Positions 35,247 to 42,390 of a stretch of 54,328 bases of DNA are shown piece after piece. Each line of letters starts with the position of its first letter. The first letter of the stretch is position 1. The translations under genes were made by a program, and so were the position numbers. Location of the stretch: assembly GCA_963632825.1 (NCBI GenBank), contig CAVGWF010000001.1, positions 1 through 54,328 on the forward strand, in the 5' to 3' direction. The DNA comes from F23-B02 sp963632825. GTDB lineage: Bacteria; Bacillota; Clostridia; Oscillospirales; Oscillospiraceae. The notes under the pieces are model-generated. The model was given only the letters and a program-made list of their open reading frames with translations. It ran no database searches and was not told the origin of the DNA.

Positions 35247-36104
35247 TCAGATCTGATCATAGAGCTCCGCAAAGTTCGACGGAGACAGTGTGAACAGGTA
35301 GTTTGTAGCAGCATTATTGCTGTCGGCTATGTAGAGGCTGAAATCGCTGTCGCCGCGCAGGGCGTTCAGCAGGATATCAGCACTGTCTCCCGTTACCATA
35401 ATGCGGTCACCGCCGCCGCCGTAGATGACGCCGGTAAAGCTTTCCTTGCTTCCGTCGGCATAGCGGATGGTTATGCTGTACTCGTCAGCGTAGCTGAACG
35501 CATTCTTTACCTGATTTCTGCCGTACTCCCACAGGACAATGCCGATGCCAGATGTTTTGTCCGCTAATATCTGAACCGCGAGAGAGGAGTCCGTCGTCGC
35601 GCTGTTGCTGAATTTGCCGTAAATGGTGTCTATGTTCGTAACAAACTTCTCGTCCGTCGGCTGCTCAAACTCATCAACATAAGCGCTGCACTGCCATACC
35701 GGGGCATCCTTCTCCTGCTTGACGGGGAGAAAGCTCATCGTCAGAGTCTCACCCTCGGCGCTGAAATTCGCCAGAATGTAGCCGTCCTTGCAGAGCGTGT
35801 ACTCTCCGTCGTCTCCCTGCTCGACCTCAAAGCCCAGTTTCGTGATGTTGTCGATATAAGATTTTACGACCTCTTCACTCACGCCGGTGTAGACATATAC
35901 TATTGAAGTTACCTCTCCGTTTGTGCTGTTGGTCGTGCGCGTCGAAGGCGTAGCCGTCGTTACCGAATTGAGCGTCGGAAGCTCCGCGCACTCGTCATAA
36001 TACGCGACCTCGGTTTTGTCCTTGCTGTCGCCGTCGCCGTCGTTCCCGCAGGCAAGCGCCATCGACATAAGCACTGCCAGAATCAATGCAATAATCTTTT
36101 TCAT
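35247..36104 (-). CDS. Lipoprotein of unknown function
   Basis: 285 aa. Signal peptide MKKIIALILAVLMSMALAC with lipobox ALAC; the mature protein begins with an acidic Asp/Gly linker (CGNDGDGDSKDK). Two similar-sized soluble parts follow: residues 60-150 (YVYTGVSEEVVKSYIDNIT, KLGFEVEQGDDGEYTL) and 155-285. I recognise no family. It is expressed from a promoter that overlaps the 33-base palindrome it shares with the divergent XRE regulator gene. Confidence 0.75.
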   Translation of the reverse strand: MKKIIALILAVLMSMALACGNDGDGDSKDKTEVAYYDECAELPTLNSVTTATPSTRTTNSTNGEVTSIVYVYTGVSEEVVKSYIDNITKLGFEVEQGDDGEYTLCKDGYILANFSAEGETLTMSFLPVKQEKDAPVWQCSAYVDEFEQPTDEKFVTNIDTIYGKFSNSATTDSSLAVQILADKTSGIGIVLWEYGRNQVKNAFSYADEYSITIRYADGSKESFTGVIYGGGGDRIMVTGDSADILLNALRGDSDFSLYIADSNNAATNYLFTLSPSNFAELYDQI

Positions 36105-36181
36105 AAGTCACCTTTCTTTTCTGTTTCTTTTCCGCCGATACTCCAAATCGGTCTTTGTGTACACTACAACGCCTGAAATGA

Positions 36182-36214
36182 CTTGTGTCAATAGCATTAC
36201 GCTATTGACACAAG
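36182..36214. promoter_or_regulatory. Palindromic operator with divergent -35 boxes
   Basis: CTTGTGTCAATAGC and its exact complement GCTATTGACACAAG with a five-base spacer. Each arm contains TTGACA on one strand. Toward the lipoprotein gene, TTGACA is followed after 17 bases by TGTAGT; toward the XRE gene a -10 is weaker. The likely binder is the XRE protein at 36263. Confidence 0.6.
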
Positions 36215-36262
36215 GTTTATGGAGCATGTCACTCTCTTTATCATTTATTTTGGGTGATGCAT

Positions 36263-36490
36263 ATGAAAGCGGAATACAAAAAGCTCTATGAAAAGTTCGG
36301 GCTGAATGTAGTCTATTACAGGAAAAGGAAAAGGCTCACGCAGCTGCAGCTCGCGGAGCTCGTGGATATTGATAGGAGCCATATAAGCGCTATCGAGCTT
36401 GGCAATGTCGGTGTTTCCTTCGATGTCATTTTCAGGCTCTGCGAGGTGCTGGAGGTTAACCCAAAGGACCTTTTTGACTTCAGGGAGTGA
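36263..36490 (+). CDS. XRE-family transcriptional regulator (short)
   Basis: 75 aa, single helix-turn-helix: VVYYRKRKRLTQLQLAELVD, then RSHISAIELGNVGVSFDVIF and LEVNPKDLF. No sensor domain. GTG 36254, ATG 36257 and ATG 36263 are in frame; I use the last, which begins the conserved part, with GGGTG as a poor ribosome site. It diverges from a lipoprotein gene with a shared palindrome, the arrangement of a local repressor. Confidence 0.8.
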   Translation: MKAEYKKLYEKFGLNVVYYRKRKRLTQLQLAELVDIDRSHISAIELGNVGVSFDVIFRLCEVLEVNPKDLFDFRE

Positions 36491-36598
36491 TGTAACAGCC
36501 GAGCTAACGCGTACTTGGCAATATACGGAAACAAAGTGTGGCTTTGGAAAAAATTGCGTTCTGACAAAAATATAAAAATACCGGCAGCACGCAAAGTG

Positions 36599-36736
36599 CC
36601 GCCTATGTTTTTACCGCATTATGCCCTGCTTTTGGCGCAGGGAAAGGCAGTCGGCTATCATGGCGATGAATTCCGAATTTGTCGGCTTGCCCTTGATGTT
36701 TGACACCGTATAGCCGAAGAATTTCTGCAAAACCTC
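36599..36736 (-). repeat. Direct duplicate of the spo0A 3' end (distal copy)
   Basis: 138 bases matching 38915-39052 with three mismatches. It covers the last 41 codons of spo0A, the stop and 12 bases beyond. Both copies have the same orientation, so they bracket 36737-38914 as direct repeats. Confidence 0.9.
36608..36736 (-). pseudogene. Truncated spo0A C terminus
   Basis: Encodes the Spo0A tail ending KPTNSEFIAMIADCLSLRQK, then QGIMR and a stop, without a start or the rest of the DNA-binding domain. One residue differs from the intact gene (QGIMR against QGAMR). Confidence 0.85.
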
Positions 36737-37060
36737 GTGTGATTTATTGCCCAGTTTATTGCATTAACTCTGTTGTATTTATCGGGTTTGTGCTGATGAT
36801 ATCAGCATACGGAAAGTGTGTCAAGCGTGATGCCTATAAACTCTCAAAATTCGCTCATATCACGCTTTGATACACACATAAACACTGTACAATTGATAAA
36901 AGCAAAATTGTTGCCGCAGGCAAAAGTCTACCGCTATGGTTTGCGATTTTTGAGGACTGTATATTATCGGTGTGAATTTTTTGTTATCCCCTATTAAGAC
37001 GCAAATTTTTTTACACCTCATAGTTGAGGTTTTCGCAAGATTACTCAATGAGCAATAGTG
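36737..37060. other. AT-rich stretch without genes
   Basis: About 320 bases between the spo0A fragment and the next terminator. No frame with coding character. It has a loose inverted repeat (CGTGATGCC..., ATATCACGC, 36828-36867) and ACCTCATAGTTGAGGT (37015-37030). I see nothing else to name. Confidence 0.6.
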
Positions 37061-37105
37061 AAAAATAACACCGCCTACTGAGTTTTGCTCGGCAGGCGGC
37101 TTTTT
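37061..37105. terminator. Bidirectional terminator
   Basis: CCGCCTACTGAG (37071-37082) and CTCGGCAGGCGG (37088-37099) pair with one mismatch or wobble; T-runs lie on both sides. Ends the zinc-ribbon gene on the minus strand, whose stop is at 37109. Confidence 0.8.
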
Positions 37106-37108
37106 GGC

Positions 37109-37966
37109 TCATTTGATGCTGATATTCATGTAGTATGCCCCTGCGTAGTGCGCAAAGGCGTATCTGATCCCGTTATATGTGTACGGGTCATCGAAAAATT
37201 TCACTGCAATACTCTTTGCTTCTTCAAATTCAAGCGACGGGTCGACGGTCATGACGAGCGGGACGATAGTCTTGACTATCTCGGTCTTGTCGGTCGACTT
37301 AAAGCCGACCGTGAGCTTTACGATGCCGTGAGCGTCTTTGTCCGCAATGAAGCTGTCGCCCGTTTTAAAGAACAACACAGTGCCGACGAGCGTGCTTCCG
37401 TTTTTCACGATGCAGCACCCGACACTGTCGCTGTCGGCAGCAACGAGCTTCGTGCCGTACTCGGAAAAGCAGTAGTTGAGCACATCGCCGTAGCGCTGCG
37501 TGAACTCATCTGGCGTGAGCAGGAGCTCGCCATTTTCGCAAAGGGTGCTCATCTTCTTGAGCTCGGAATCGAGCTGCGTACCGCACACCGTGCATTTCTG
37601 CCGCAGCCACACGGTGGCGGTGGTGTAGCTCGGCTCGTCAAGCTCCCATTCGCCGGGTGTGTGCCCCAAGGCTTCACCCTCGGTCTCGCCGCAATCGGCA
37701 CAGGTCTTTGGCTCGGTGCAGGTCGCAGCGACCCAATCGTGCTTGTGCGTATCGGGCATGCACAAAATGACCACAATGAGCGCAACAAAAAGCCCCAGTG
37801 CGATAAGCAGACCGATGAGCACCCTTTTGCCGAGCTTCTTGAGCTTTGCGGTCTTGCTGCCCGGCTCATGGTATTTCGTCCCGCACTTGGGGCAAAAACG
37901 CTGCCCCTCGCTCAGCGGCTCGCCGCATTTCGGGCAGACTGTGTTTGAACTCATGTTCTCGTCCAC
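37109..37966 (-). CDS. Zinc-ribbon membrane protein
   Basis: 285 aa. The N terminus has a zinc ribbon, CPKCGEPLSEGQRFCPKCG. A membrane segment spans about residues 47-69. Outside, HDWVAATCTEPKTCADCGET is the HxW...C..C.DCG module found in clostridial surface proteins, followed by CTVCG and a soluble domain with no name I know. The start is GTG at 37966, eight bases after AAAGGAG. It is probably co-transcribed with the gene at 37970-38323, which ends four bases upstream. Confidence 0.75.
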   Translation of the reverse strand: MDENMSSNTVCPKCGEPLSEGQRFCPKCGTKYHEPGSKTAKLKKLGKRVLIGLLIALGLFVALIVVILCMPDTHKHDWVAATCTEPKTCADCGETEGEALGHTPGEWELDEPSYTTATVWLRQKCTVCGTQLDSELKKMSTLCENGELLLTPDEFTQRYGDVLNYCFSEYGTKLVAADSDSVGCCIVKNGSTLVGTVLFFKTGDSFIADKDAHGIVKLTVGFKSTDKTEIVKTIVPLVMTVDPSLEFEEAKSIAVKFFDDPYTYNGIRYAFAHYAGAYYMNISIK

Positions 37967-37969
37967 GGC

Positions 37970-38323
37970 TCAATCTCCTTTCGGCTTTTTCATGACGATC
38001 GCTCCGACGATAAAGAACACTCCGAAGGCTGCGCTGATGACCGTCCATATGACGAGATCGCCGAAGCCGTCCGAGATCATGCCAAAGAACGCCCCCAAGA
38101 GGTAAAACACCGCCGCCACTATCGAGCCAGCCTTGCTGTTTCTCGCTGCCGCACCCACAACGCCGCCAATGAGCAGGCAGAAAGCCAGCATTATCCCACT
38201 GATGCCGCCGCTCCCGCCGTTATCGGCAAGTGCATCGCCGACGGTCACGGCGCAGGACTGAAGCGCGATAACAATGAAGAGTACTCCGCTGAGGATGCCG
38301 AGGATTAATTTAGTCGTTTTCAA
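37970..38323 (-). CDS. Small polytopic membrane protein
   Basis: 117 aa with four likely membrane segments (about residues 6-25, 42-60, 67-85 and 88-110), basic C terminus KKPKGD. Not recognised. It has AGGAGAGATAGAG before the ATG and follows the TTGAAA/TATAAT promoter at 38359-38387. It is translated with the zinc-ribbon gene; both lie within the spo0A-flanked segment. Confidence 0.65.
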   Translation of the reverse strand: MKTTKLILGILSGVLFIVIALQSCAVTVGDALADNGGSGGISGIMLAFCLLIGGVVGAAARNSKAGSIVAAVFYLLGAFFGMISDGFGDLVIWTVISAAFGVFFIVGAIVMKKPKGD

Positions 38324-38358
38324 GGTCTCTATCTCTCCTTTGTGTGAAAGTTATTTTC

Positions 38359-38387
38359 ATTATAATTCTAATTCGGAATTATTTCAA
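38359..38387 (-). promoter_or_regulatory. Promoter with AATTC/GAATT operators
   Basis: On the minus strand TTGAAA, 17-base spacer, TATAAT: near consensus. It is overlapped by ATAATTCTAATTCGGAATTAT, a palindrome counted as 7-base arms (ATAATTC/GAATTAT), and a second related palindrome (ATAATTC...GAATTA, 38402-38421) covers a plus-strand TATAAT at 38401. The divergent XRE protein is the likely binder. Confidence 0.65.
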
Positions 38388-38437
38388 GAGTTTCGGCCAT
38401 TATAATTCCCAAAAAGAATTAAAATGGATGTGAGAAC

Positions 38438-38692
38438 ATGAAGCCTCGAAAGCAGCCATACGGCACGAAAAACATATGCGGCGCTAAAATTGAGCTGCTT
38501 CGCAAGGAGCGGCGCATGAAGCAGCGCACCCTAGTCGAGATGCTGCAGCTGCGTGGTGTCGACATGAATCCAAGCAGCCTGTCCAAGCTCGAAGGGCAGC
38601 AGCGTGTCGCAACGGACATTGAGCTCAAAGCGATAGCCGACGCACTCGGTGTCACGGTCGACAGTCTCCTCAGCGATTGGGAACTAGGTTGA
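38438..38692 (+). CDS. XRE-family transcriptional regulator
   Basis: 84 aa helix-turn-helix: GAKIELLRKERRMKQRTLVE, then NPSSLSKLEGQQRVATDIEL and IADALGVTVDSLL. It diverges from the two membrane-protein genes over a palindromic promoter, as the XRE gene at 36263 diverges from a lipoprotein gene. The two regulators are not close in sequence. Confidence 0.82.
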   Translation: MKPRKQPYGTKNICGAKIELLRKERRMKQRTLVEMLQLRGVDMNPSSLSKLEGQQRVATDIELKAIADALGVTVDSLLSDWELG

Positions 38693-38756
38693 GCATGACA
38701 AAAGCAAAGGCAGGCATATACTCATCGATCTGCCAACCAAAACTTAAATCTGACAT
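38670..38756 (-). pseudogene. N-terminal remnant of a tyrosine recombinase
   Basis: ATG at 38756 after AGGAGAGTTTTTT starts MSDLSFGWQIDEYM, which resembles the first residues of clostridial integrases (FGWQIEEFMLYC-like, from memory). It then changes to PAFAFVMLNLVPNR and stops. The similarity rests on 14 residues. Its place beside the spo0A duplication supports an integrase. Confidence 0.5.
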
Positions 38757-38760
38757 AAAA

Positions 38761-38806
38761 AACTCTCCTGACTATCGGCATTATTACCCGATAAATCAAG
38801 AGAGTT
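38761..38806. terminator. Hairpin between the integrase remnant and spo0A
   Basis: AACTCTC...GAGAGTT with an inner TATCGG/CCCGATA pairing. It can end the plus-strand XRE transcript (followed by TTTATT), or be the leader of the lost recombinase gene. Confidence 0.5.
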
Positions 38807-38914
38807 TATTCTAACGCACTAAAACAGTTTATAGCGCTGATGCGGGGTTATTACAGGGATCTTTAAAGGTTTATCGGATTTATACCACATTGTTTCATGC
38901 TGCAAATTCTTGAT

Positions 38915-39052
38915 CCGCCTGTGTTTTTACCGCATTGCGCCCTGCTTTTGGCGCAGGGAAAGGCAGTCGGCTATCATGGCGATGAATTCCGAATTTGTCG
39001 GCTTGCCCTTGATGTTTGACACCGTATAGCCGAAGAATTTCTGCAAAACCTC
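38915..39052 (-). repeat. Direct duplicate of the spo0A 3' end (gene copy)
   Basis: Matches 36599-36736 at 135 of 138 positions. This copy is continuous with the intact gene. Confidence 0.9.
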
Positions 39053-39700
39053 AATGTCACCGCGATCCCACGCCACCTCGATCGCATGCCGGATCGCCCT
39101 CTCTACGCGTGACGGTGTTGTGCCGAACTTCTTGGCTACCTCGGGGTAGAGCACCTTTGTCACGGCGTTTATTATATCCATGTCGTTTATCGTAAGTATT
39201 ATCGCCTCGCGCAGATATTGATAGCCCTTGATATGAGCGGGCACGCCGATCTCGTGGATTATCTCCGTGACGAGCGCCTCAAGGTTTGCGTCGTTCGTGC
39301 GCACCTGAGCCGACGGCTGCTCCTGATGAAATGAGCTGATCTGGCGGACCCTCTCGAGCAGCAGGTTCACATCGCACGGCTCCGGCATAAAGTATACGGC
39401 TCCAAGCGCCGTACACTGGCGCACGATCTCGCCGCGATAGAGATTTGTCACCACTATCGCCTTCGTGTCGGCGCAGGCCTCGGGCAGGCGGCTGAGCACC
39501 TCAATGCCGTCGAGCTTGAGCAGCACAAGATCCATGATCATTACATCCGGTCTCTGCTCCGCCGCCATTTCCAGCGCGTCGATTCCGTTGTCGGTGCCTC
39601 CGATGCACTCCATGTCCTCCTCCTGCGACAGGATGTCTGCGAGCACTCTCCGAAAATCCTCGTCGATGTCCGCGATCAAAACGCGTGTTTTGGTTTCCAT
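38927..39700 (-). CDS. spo0A: Sporulation response regulator Spo0A (atypical receiver)
   Basis: 257 aa, master regulator of sporulation entry. The C-terminal DNA-binding domain is canonical (TTPSRVERAIRHAIEVAW, DIEVLQKFFGYTVSN, KGKPTNSEFIAMIADCL). The receiver keeps phospho-acceptor Asp57 (MIMDLVLLKLDG) and Thr85, but the acidic pair reads D11-I12, and the invariant Lys is Glu107 (FMPEPCD against the usual LKPFD). Phosphorelay control may therefore differ. GGAGG lies ahead of ATG 39700. Three 0A-box-like sites upstream suggest autoregulation. Confidence 0.93.
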   Translation of the reverse strand: METKTRVLIADIDEDFRRVLADILSQEEDMECIGGTDNGIDALEMAAEQRPDVMIMDLVLLKLDGIEVLSRLPEACADTKAIVVTNLYRGEIVRQCTALGAVYFMPEPCDVNLLLERVRQISSFHQEQPSAQVRTNDANLEALVTEIIHEIGVPAHIKGYQYLREAIILTINDMDIINAVTKVLYPEVAKKFGTTPSRVERAIRHAIEVAWDRGDIEVLQKFFGYTVSNIKGKPTNSEFIAMIADCLSLRQKQGAMR

Positions 39701-39814
39701 AACTATTTTCCTCCAGTAAGTTGCATGAACAGCGCTGTCTGTACTTTTTTAAGCAAAACAGCCGCTTTTGTGGTATAAACTTACCATATCCGAAATGTTT
39801 TGGCGCGCATATTA

Positions 39815-39915
39815 TGTCGATAGAATTGAGTTTTTGTTGACATAATTCGACTGCCGCGCAGTGAATAAGAAGGAAATGCGTCGTTTTTATCCCAACTATG
39901 TAATTATTTGTCGAA
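39815..39915. promoter_or_regulatory. Cluster of 0A-box-like sites upstream of spo0A
   Basis: TGTCGAT (39815-39821), AGTCGAA on the minus strand (39846-39852) and a perfect TGTCGAA (39909-39915). The family consensus is TGTCGAA. The nearest is 115 bases before the spo0A start. No other gene start needs the 39701-39925 gap. Confidence 0.5.
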
Positions 39916-39925
39916 GGGTGGGCGT

Positions 39926-39953
39926 AAAAAATACCCCGTACGGAATACGGGGA
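39926..39953 (-). terminator. Terminator of the 39975 gene
   Basis: ATCCCCGTATT and its partner TACGGGGTA with a six-T run on the minus strand. Confidence 0.85.
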
Positions 39954-39974
39954 TGCGCCGGCCCGTCGAAGGAC

Positions 39975-40202
39975 TCACTTAAAAACAAAATACATTGTAA
40001 CGGCCCAGCTGAGGAGTGCAAATACCATGGCAGCCACCGCAAGCCTGAAGCCGTGCGCCTGCTCGCTGTCATATTGAGCCTCCGCCGCCTGCGATGCACC
40101 GTGCAGATACGCTCTGTACATTGCAATGAAATGACGGCTGTCCCGTATACCGGCGGCGTGCGCATCGGCTACGGTTTTTTTGAATATCTGATGCCTTTCC
40201 AC
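39975..40202 (-). CDS. Small single-helix membrane protein
   Basis: 75 aa, unknown. A charged, helical N-terminal part (VERHQIFKKTVADAHAAG, then RHFIAMYRAYLHG) leads to one C-terminal membrane segment (LAVAAMVFALLSWAVTMYF), a tail-anchored layout. The start is GTG at 40202, seven bases after GGAG; the upstream frame to 40268 has no ribosome site. Monocistronic with its own terminator. Confidence 0.6.
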   Translation of the reverse strand: MERHQIFKKTVADAHAAGIRDSRHFIAMYRAYLHGASQAAEAQYDSEQAHGFRLAVAAMVFALLSWAVTMYFVFK

Positions 40203-40284
40203 TTTCAAGCTCCATATACGCAAAATTTGTTTCGTCAATAGTTTAGCATACACGGAGTATATATTCAAGTCCCAATATTTAGCC

Positions 40285-40716
40285 CTAACGGAATCTGAAC
40301 ATCAGCATCCCGCCCGTCATCAGAGCAAGCCCGACATACTTATTCCAGCCGAACACCGCCTTCTCGCTGCCCATGAGCCCGAACGCATCTATAAGCGCGG
40401 CGACGAGGAGCTGAGATATGAGTATAACGGATACCGCGAGCGTTGTCCCGAGGTATTTTATGCCGAGCATAACGGTCAGCGTTATGACAATGCCCAAAAC
40501 ACCGCCGAGCCAATACAGCCTGCTGACCTGACCGAGCTGTGTGAAGCTGCCCTGACGCCAGAATGCCAGCACTATGAGCGACATAACGAGTGCGGTAGCC
40601 TGAACAAAGGCATTGGCCTCGGTGCTGCCTATGCCCTCTCCCAGACGCGTGTTCATAACGCCCTGAATGCTCATCGCCATACCTGCAACGAGGCTCAGAA
40701 TTATTCCCGGCAGCAT
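40285..40716 (-). CDS. YdcZ-type DMT-superfamily membrane protein
   Basis: 143 aa, five membrane segments. LPGIILSLVAGMAMSIQGVM, the NTRLGEGIGSTEANAF loop and FGWNKYVGLALMTGGMLMFR place it in the YdcZ family (five-helix half of a DMT transporter). These act as dimers or pairs; no second copy is nearby. Substrate unknown. AGGAGGGGT precedes the ATG. Confidence 0.82.
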   Translation of the reverse strand: MLPGIILSLVAGMAMSIQGVMNTRLGEGIGSTEANAFVQATALVMSLIVLAFWRQGSFTQLGQVSRLYWLGGVLGIVITLTVMLGIKYLGTTLAVSVILISQLLVAALIDAFGLMGSEKAVFGWNKYVGLALMTGGMLMFRFR

Positions 40717-40827
40717 ATTTTTACCCCTCCAAAAATTTTCGCAATGCTATTGATATGAATGAGACAATGTGATAGAATCCATAGTGCGCAAACAAATGTC
40801 ATCGTGTTGCAGACAGGAGGCTTGAAA

Positions 40828-41271
40828 ATGACAGGTGCAAAACCCAAATACTATCTCGTTGAGGCAACGGCGCTGCCCGAGGTTTTCGTCAAGGTGACCG
40901 AGGCCAAGGCGCTGCTCGAAACGGGCGAGGCGCGAACGGTCGCCGAGGCGGTCGAGCGCGTTGACCTGAGCCGGAGCGCGTTTTACAAGTACAAGGACTG
41001 CATAGCGCCCTTCCGCGACATGAAGCGCGACGCGATAATGACCTTTCACATAAAGCTGCACGACAAGCCCGGCAAGCTTGCCTCCCTGCTGTCTATCTTT
41101 ACCGAGTCGGGCGCAAATATACTCACGATAAATCAGTCGATACCGGCGAACGGAGTCGCGCTTGTAACGATCTCGATCGCGCCGGAAAATCTCACGAGGA
41201 GCACCGATGAGCTCATGGCGCGGCTGACCTCCCTTCCGGGAGTGGTCGGAGCCGAGCTTATGGCAGGCTGA
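40828..41271 (+). CDS. ACT-domain protein (PheB type)
   Basis: 147 aa. Residues 20-65 are helical (ARTVAEAVERVDLSRSAFYK, a helix-turn-helix-like stretch) and residues 70-147 an ACT domain (FHIKLHDKPGKLASLLSIFT, shown in 20), the fold that binds amino acids. Firmicute relatives sit next to hom, thrB or pheA. AGGAGG is nine bases before ATG 40828; the frame extends 23 codons further without support. A terminator hairpin separates it from aspartokinase. Confidence 0.82.
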   Translation: MTGAKPKYYLVEATALPEVFVKVTEAKALLETGEARTVAEAVERVDLSRSAFYKYKDCIAPFRDMKRDAIMTFHIKLHDKPGKLASLLSIFTESGANILTINQSIPANGVALVTISIAPENLTRSTDELMARLTSLPGVVGAELMAG

Positions 41272-41288
41272 ACGCCTCCGAATAGAAT

Positions 41289-41319
41289 GAAGTAGGGCAG
41301 TAAGCCCTACTTCTTTTTA
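41289..41319 (+). terminator. Intrinsic terminator or attenuator before the aspartokinase gene
   Basis: GAAGTAGGGC and GCCCTACTTC pair around AGTAA, followed by TTTTT, only 14 bases ahead of the aspartokinase ATG. It ends the ACT transcript or controls read-through. Confidence 0.8.
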
Positions 41320-41332
41320 TCTGGGTGATGAA

Positions 41333-42289
41333 ATGCTTGTAATACAAAAATTCGGAGGCAGCTCACTGGCTGACGCACAGAGGTTCAGGCGTGCTGCCGG
41401 AATAGCTGCGGAGCGTGCGCGCGGCGGTGCGCAGACGGTCGTTGTGGTGTCCGCTCGCGGCGGCACAACGGATGAGCTTATAAAAACCGCGCTGGAGATA
41501 GAGCCCATGCCGTGCACGCGGGAGCTTGATGCGCTCCTCGGAACGGGCGAGCTCGCCTCGGCTGCGCTCATGGCGATGCAGCTCGGCGCGCTGGGTACAG
41601 AGAGCGTGTCACTGTCCGGCCGGCAGGCGGGCATACGCACCGACACCCGTCACGGCGGCGCTGCGATACTCGATATCGACACCCGCAGGCTCGTCTCGGA
41701 GCTCGGTGCCGGCAGAGTCGCCGTGGTCGCGGGCTTTCAGGGGGCAGACGAAAACGGCGATCTCACGACCCTCGGACGCGGCGGCTCGGATACGACGGCG
41801 GTCGAGCTTGCCGCCGCCCTCGGGGCTGACGAATGCGAGATATACTCGGATGTTGACGGCGTGTACACCGCCGACCCGCGCCTTGTCACCGGCGCAAGAA
41901 AGCTCGGCAAAATAGATTATGCGGATATGCTGCGGCTGTCGCTCGGCGGCTCGCAGGTGCTTCACTCGCGCAGCGTGGAGGCCGCGATGCGCCACGGTGT
42001 CGAGGTGAGGCTGCTGTCAAGCTTCGTAAAGCGTGAGGGCACGGTGCTGACGCATTTTGAGCACCGCCCGGAGGTGTGCGGCGTTACGCGCGATAAGGTC
42101 AGGAATACCGTCAGCATAGTCGGCAGGGGAGCGGGCCCCGATATGCTCGCCGAGGCCGCGGCGGTGCTTTCGCACAGCGACATGCTCGTTTCCGACGCCC
42201 GGTGCACGGACGGAGTGTGCACGCTCACGGTAGCGCCGGAGCACCTTCTGCCTGCGCTCGAAATGCTGCACCGGCATTTTCTGCGCTGA
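41333..42289 (+). CDS. lysC: Aspartate kinase (short form)
   Basis: 318 aa. Catalytic amino-acid-kinase domain: IQKFGGSSLADAQ (Lys5 phosphate site), VVVSARGGTTDEL, TLGRGGSDTTAVELAAALGA and EIYSDVDGVYTADPR. It catalyses phosphorylation of Asp, first step to Lys, Thr and Met. Only about 75 residues follow the kinase core, room for one ACT-like unit, whereas usual enzymes of about 400 aa have two. The separate ACT protein just upstream might supply regulation, but this is speculation. Confidence 0.85.
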   Translation: MLVIQKFGGSSLADAQRFRRAAGIAAERARGGAQTVVVVSARGGTTDELIKTALEIEPMPCTRELDALLGTGELASAALMAMQLGALGTESVSLSGRQAGIRTDTRHGGAAILDIDTRRLVSELGAGRVAVVAGFQGADENGDLTTLGRGGSDTTAVELAAALGADECEIYSDVDGVYTADPRLVTGARKLGKIDYADMLRLSLGGSQVLHSRSVEAAMRHGVEVRLLSSFVKREGTVLTHFEHRPEVCGVTRDKVRNTVSIVGRGAGPDMLAEAAAVLSHSDMLVSDARCTDGVCTLTVAPEHLLPALEMLHRHFLR

Positions 42290-42390
42290 CCCTTGCATAA
42301 AGGGAGCAAGGCGGTAAGTAATCTTGACTTTTGCCTTTGTTAAATGTATTATGTTGCTGATTATCCGATCGTTTGGGAGTCAGTTTAACA

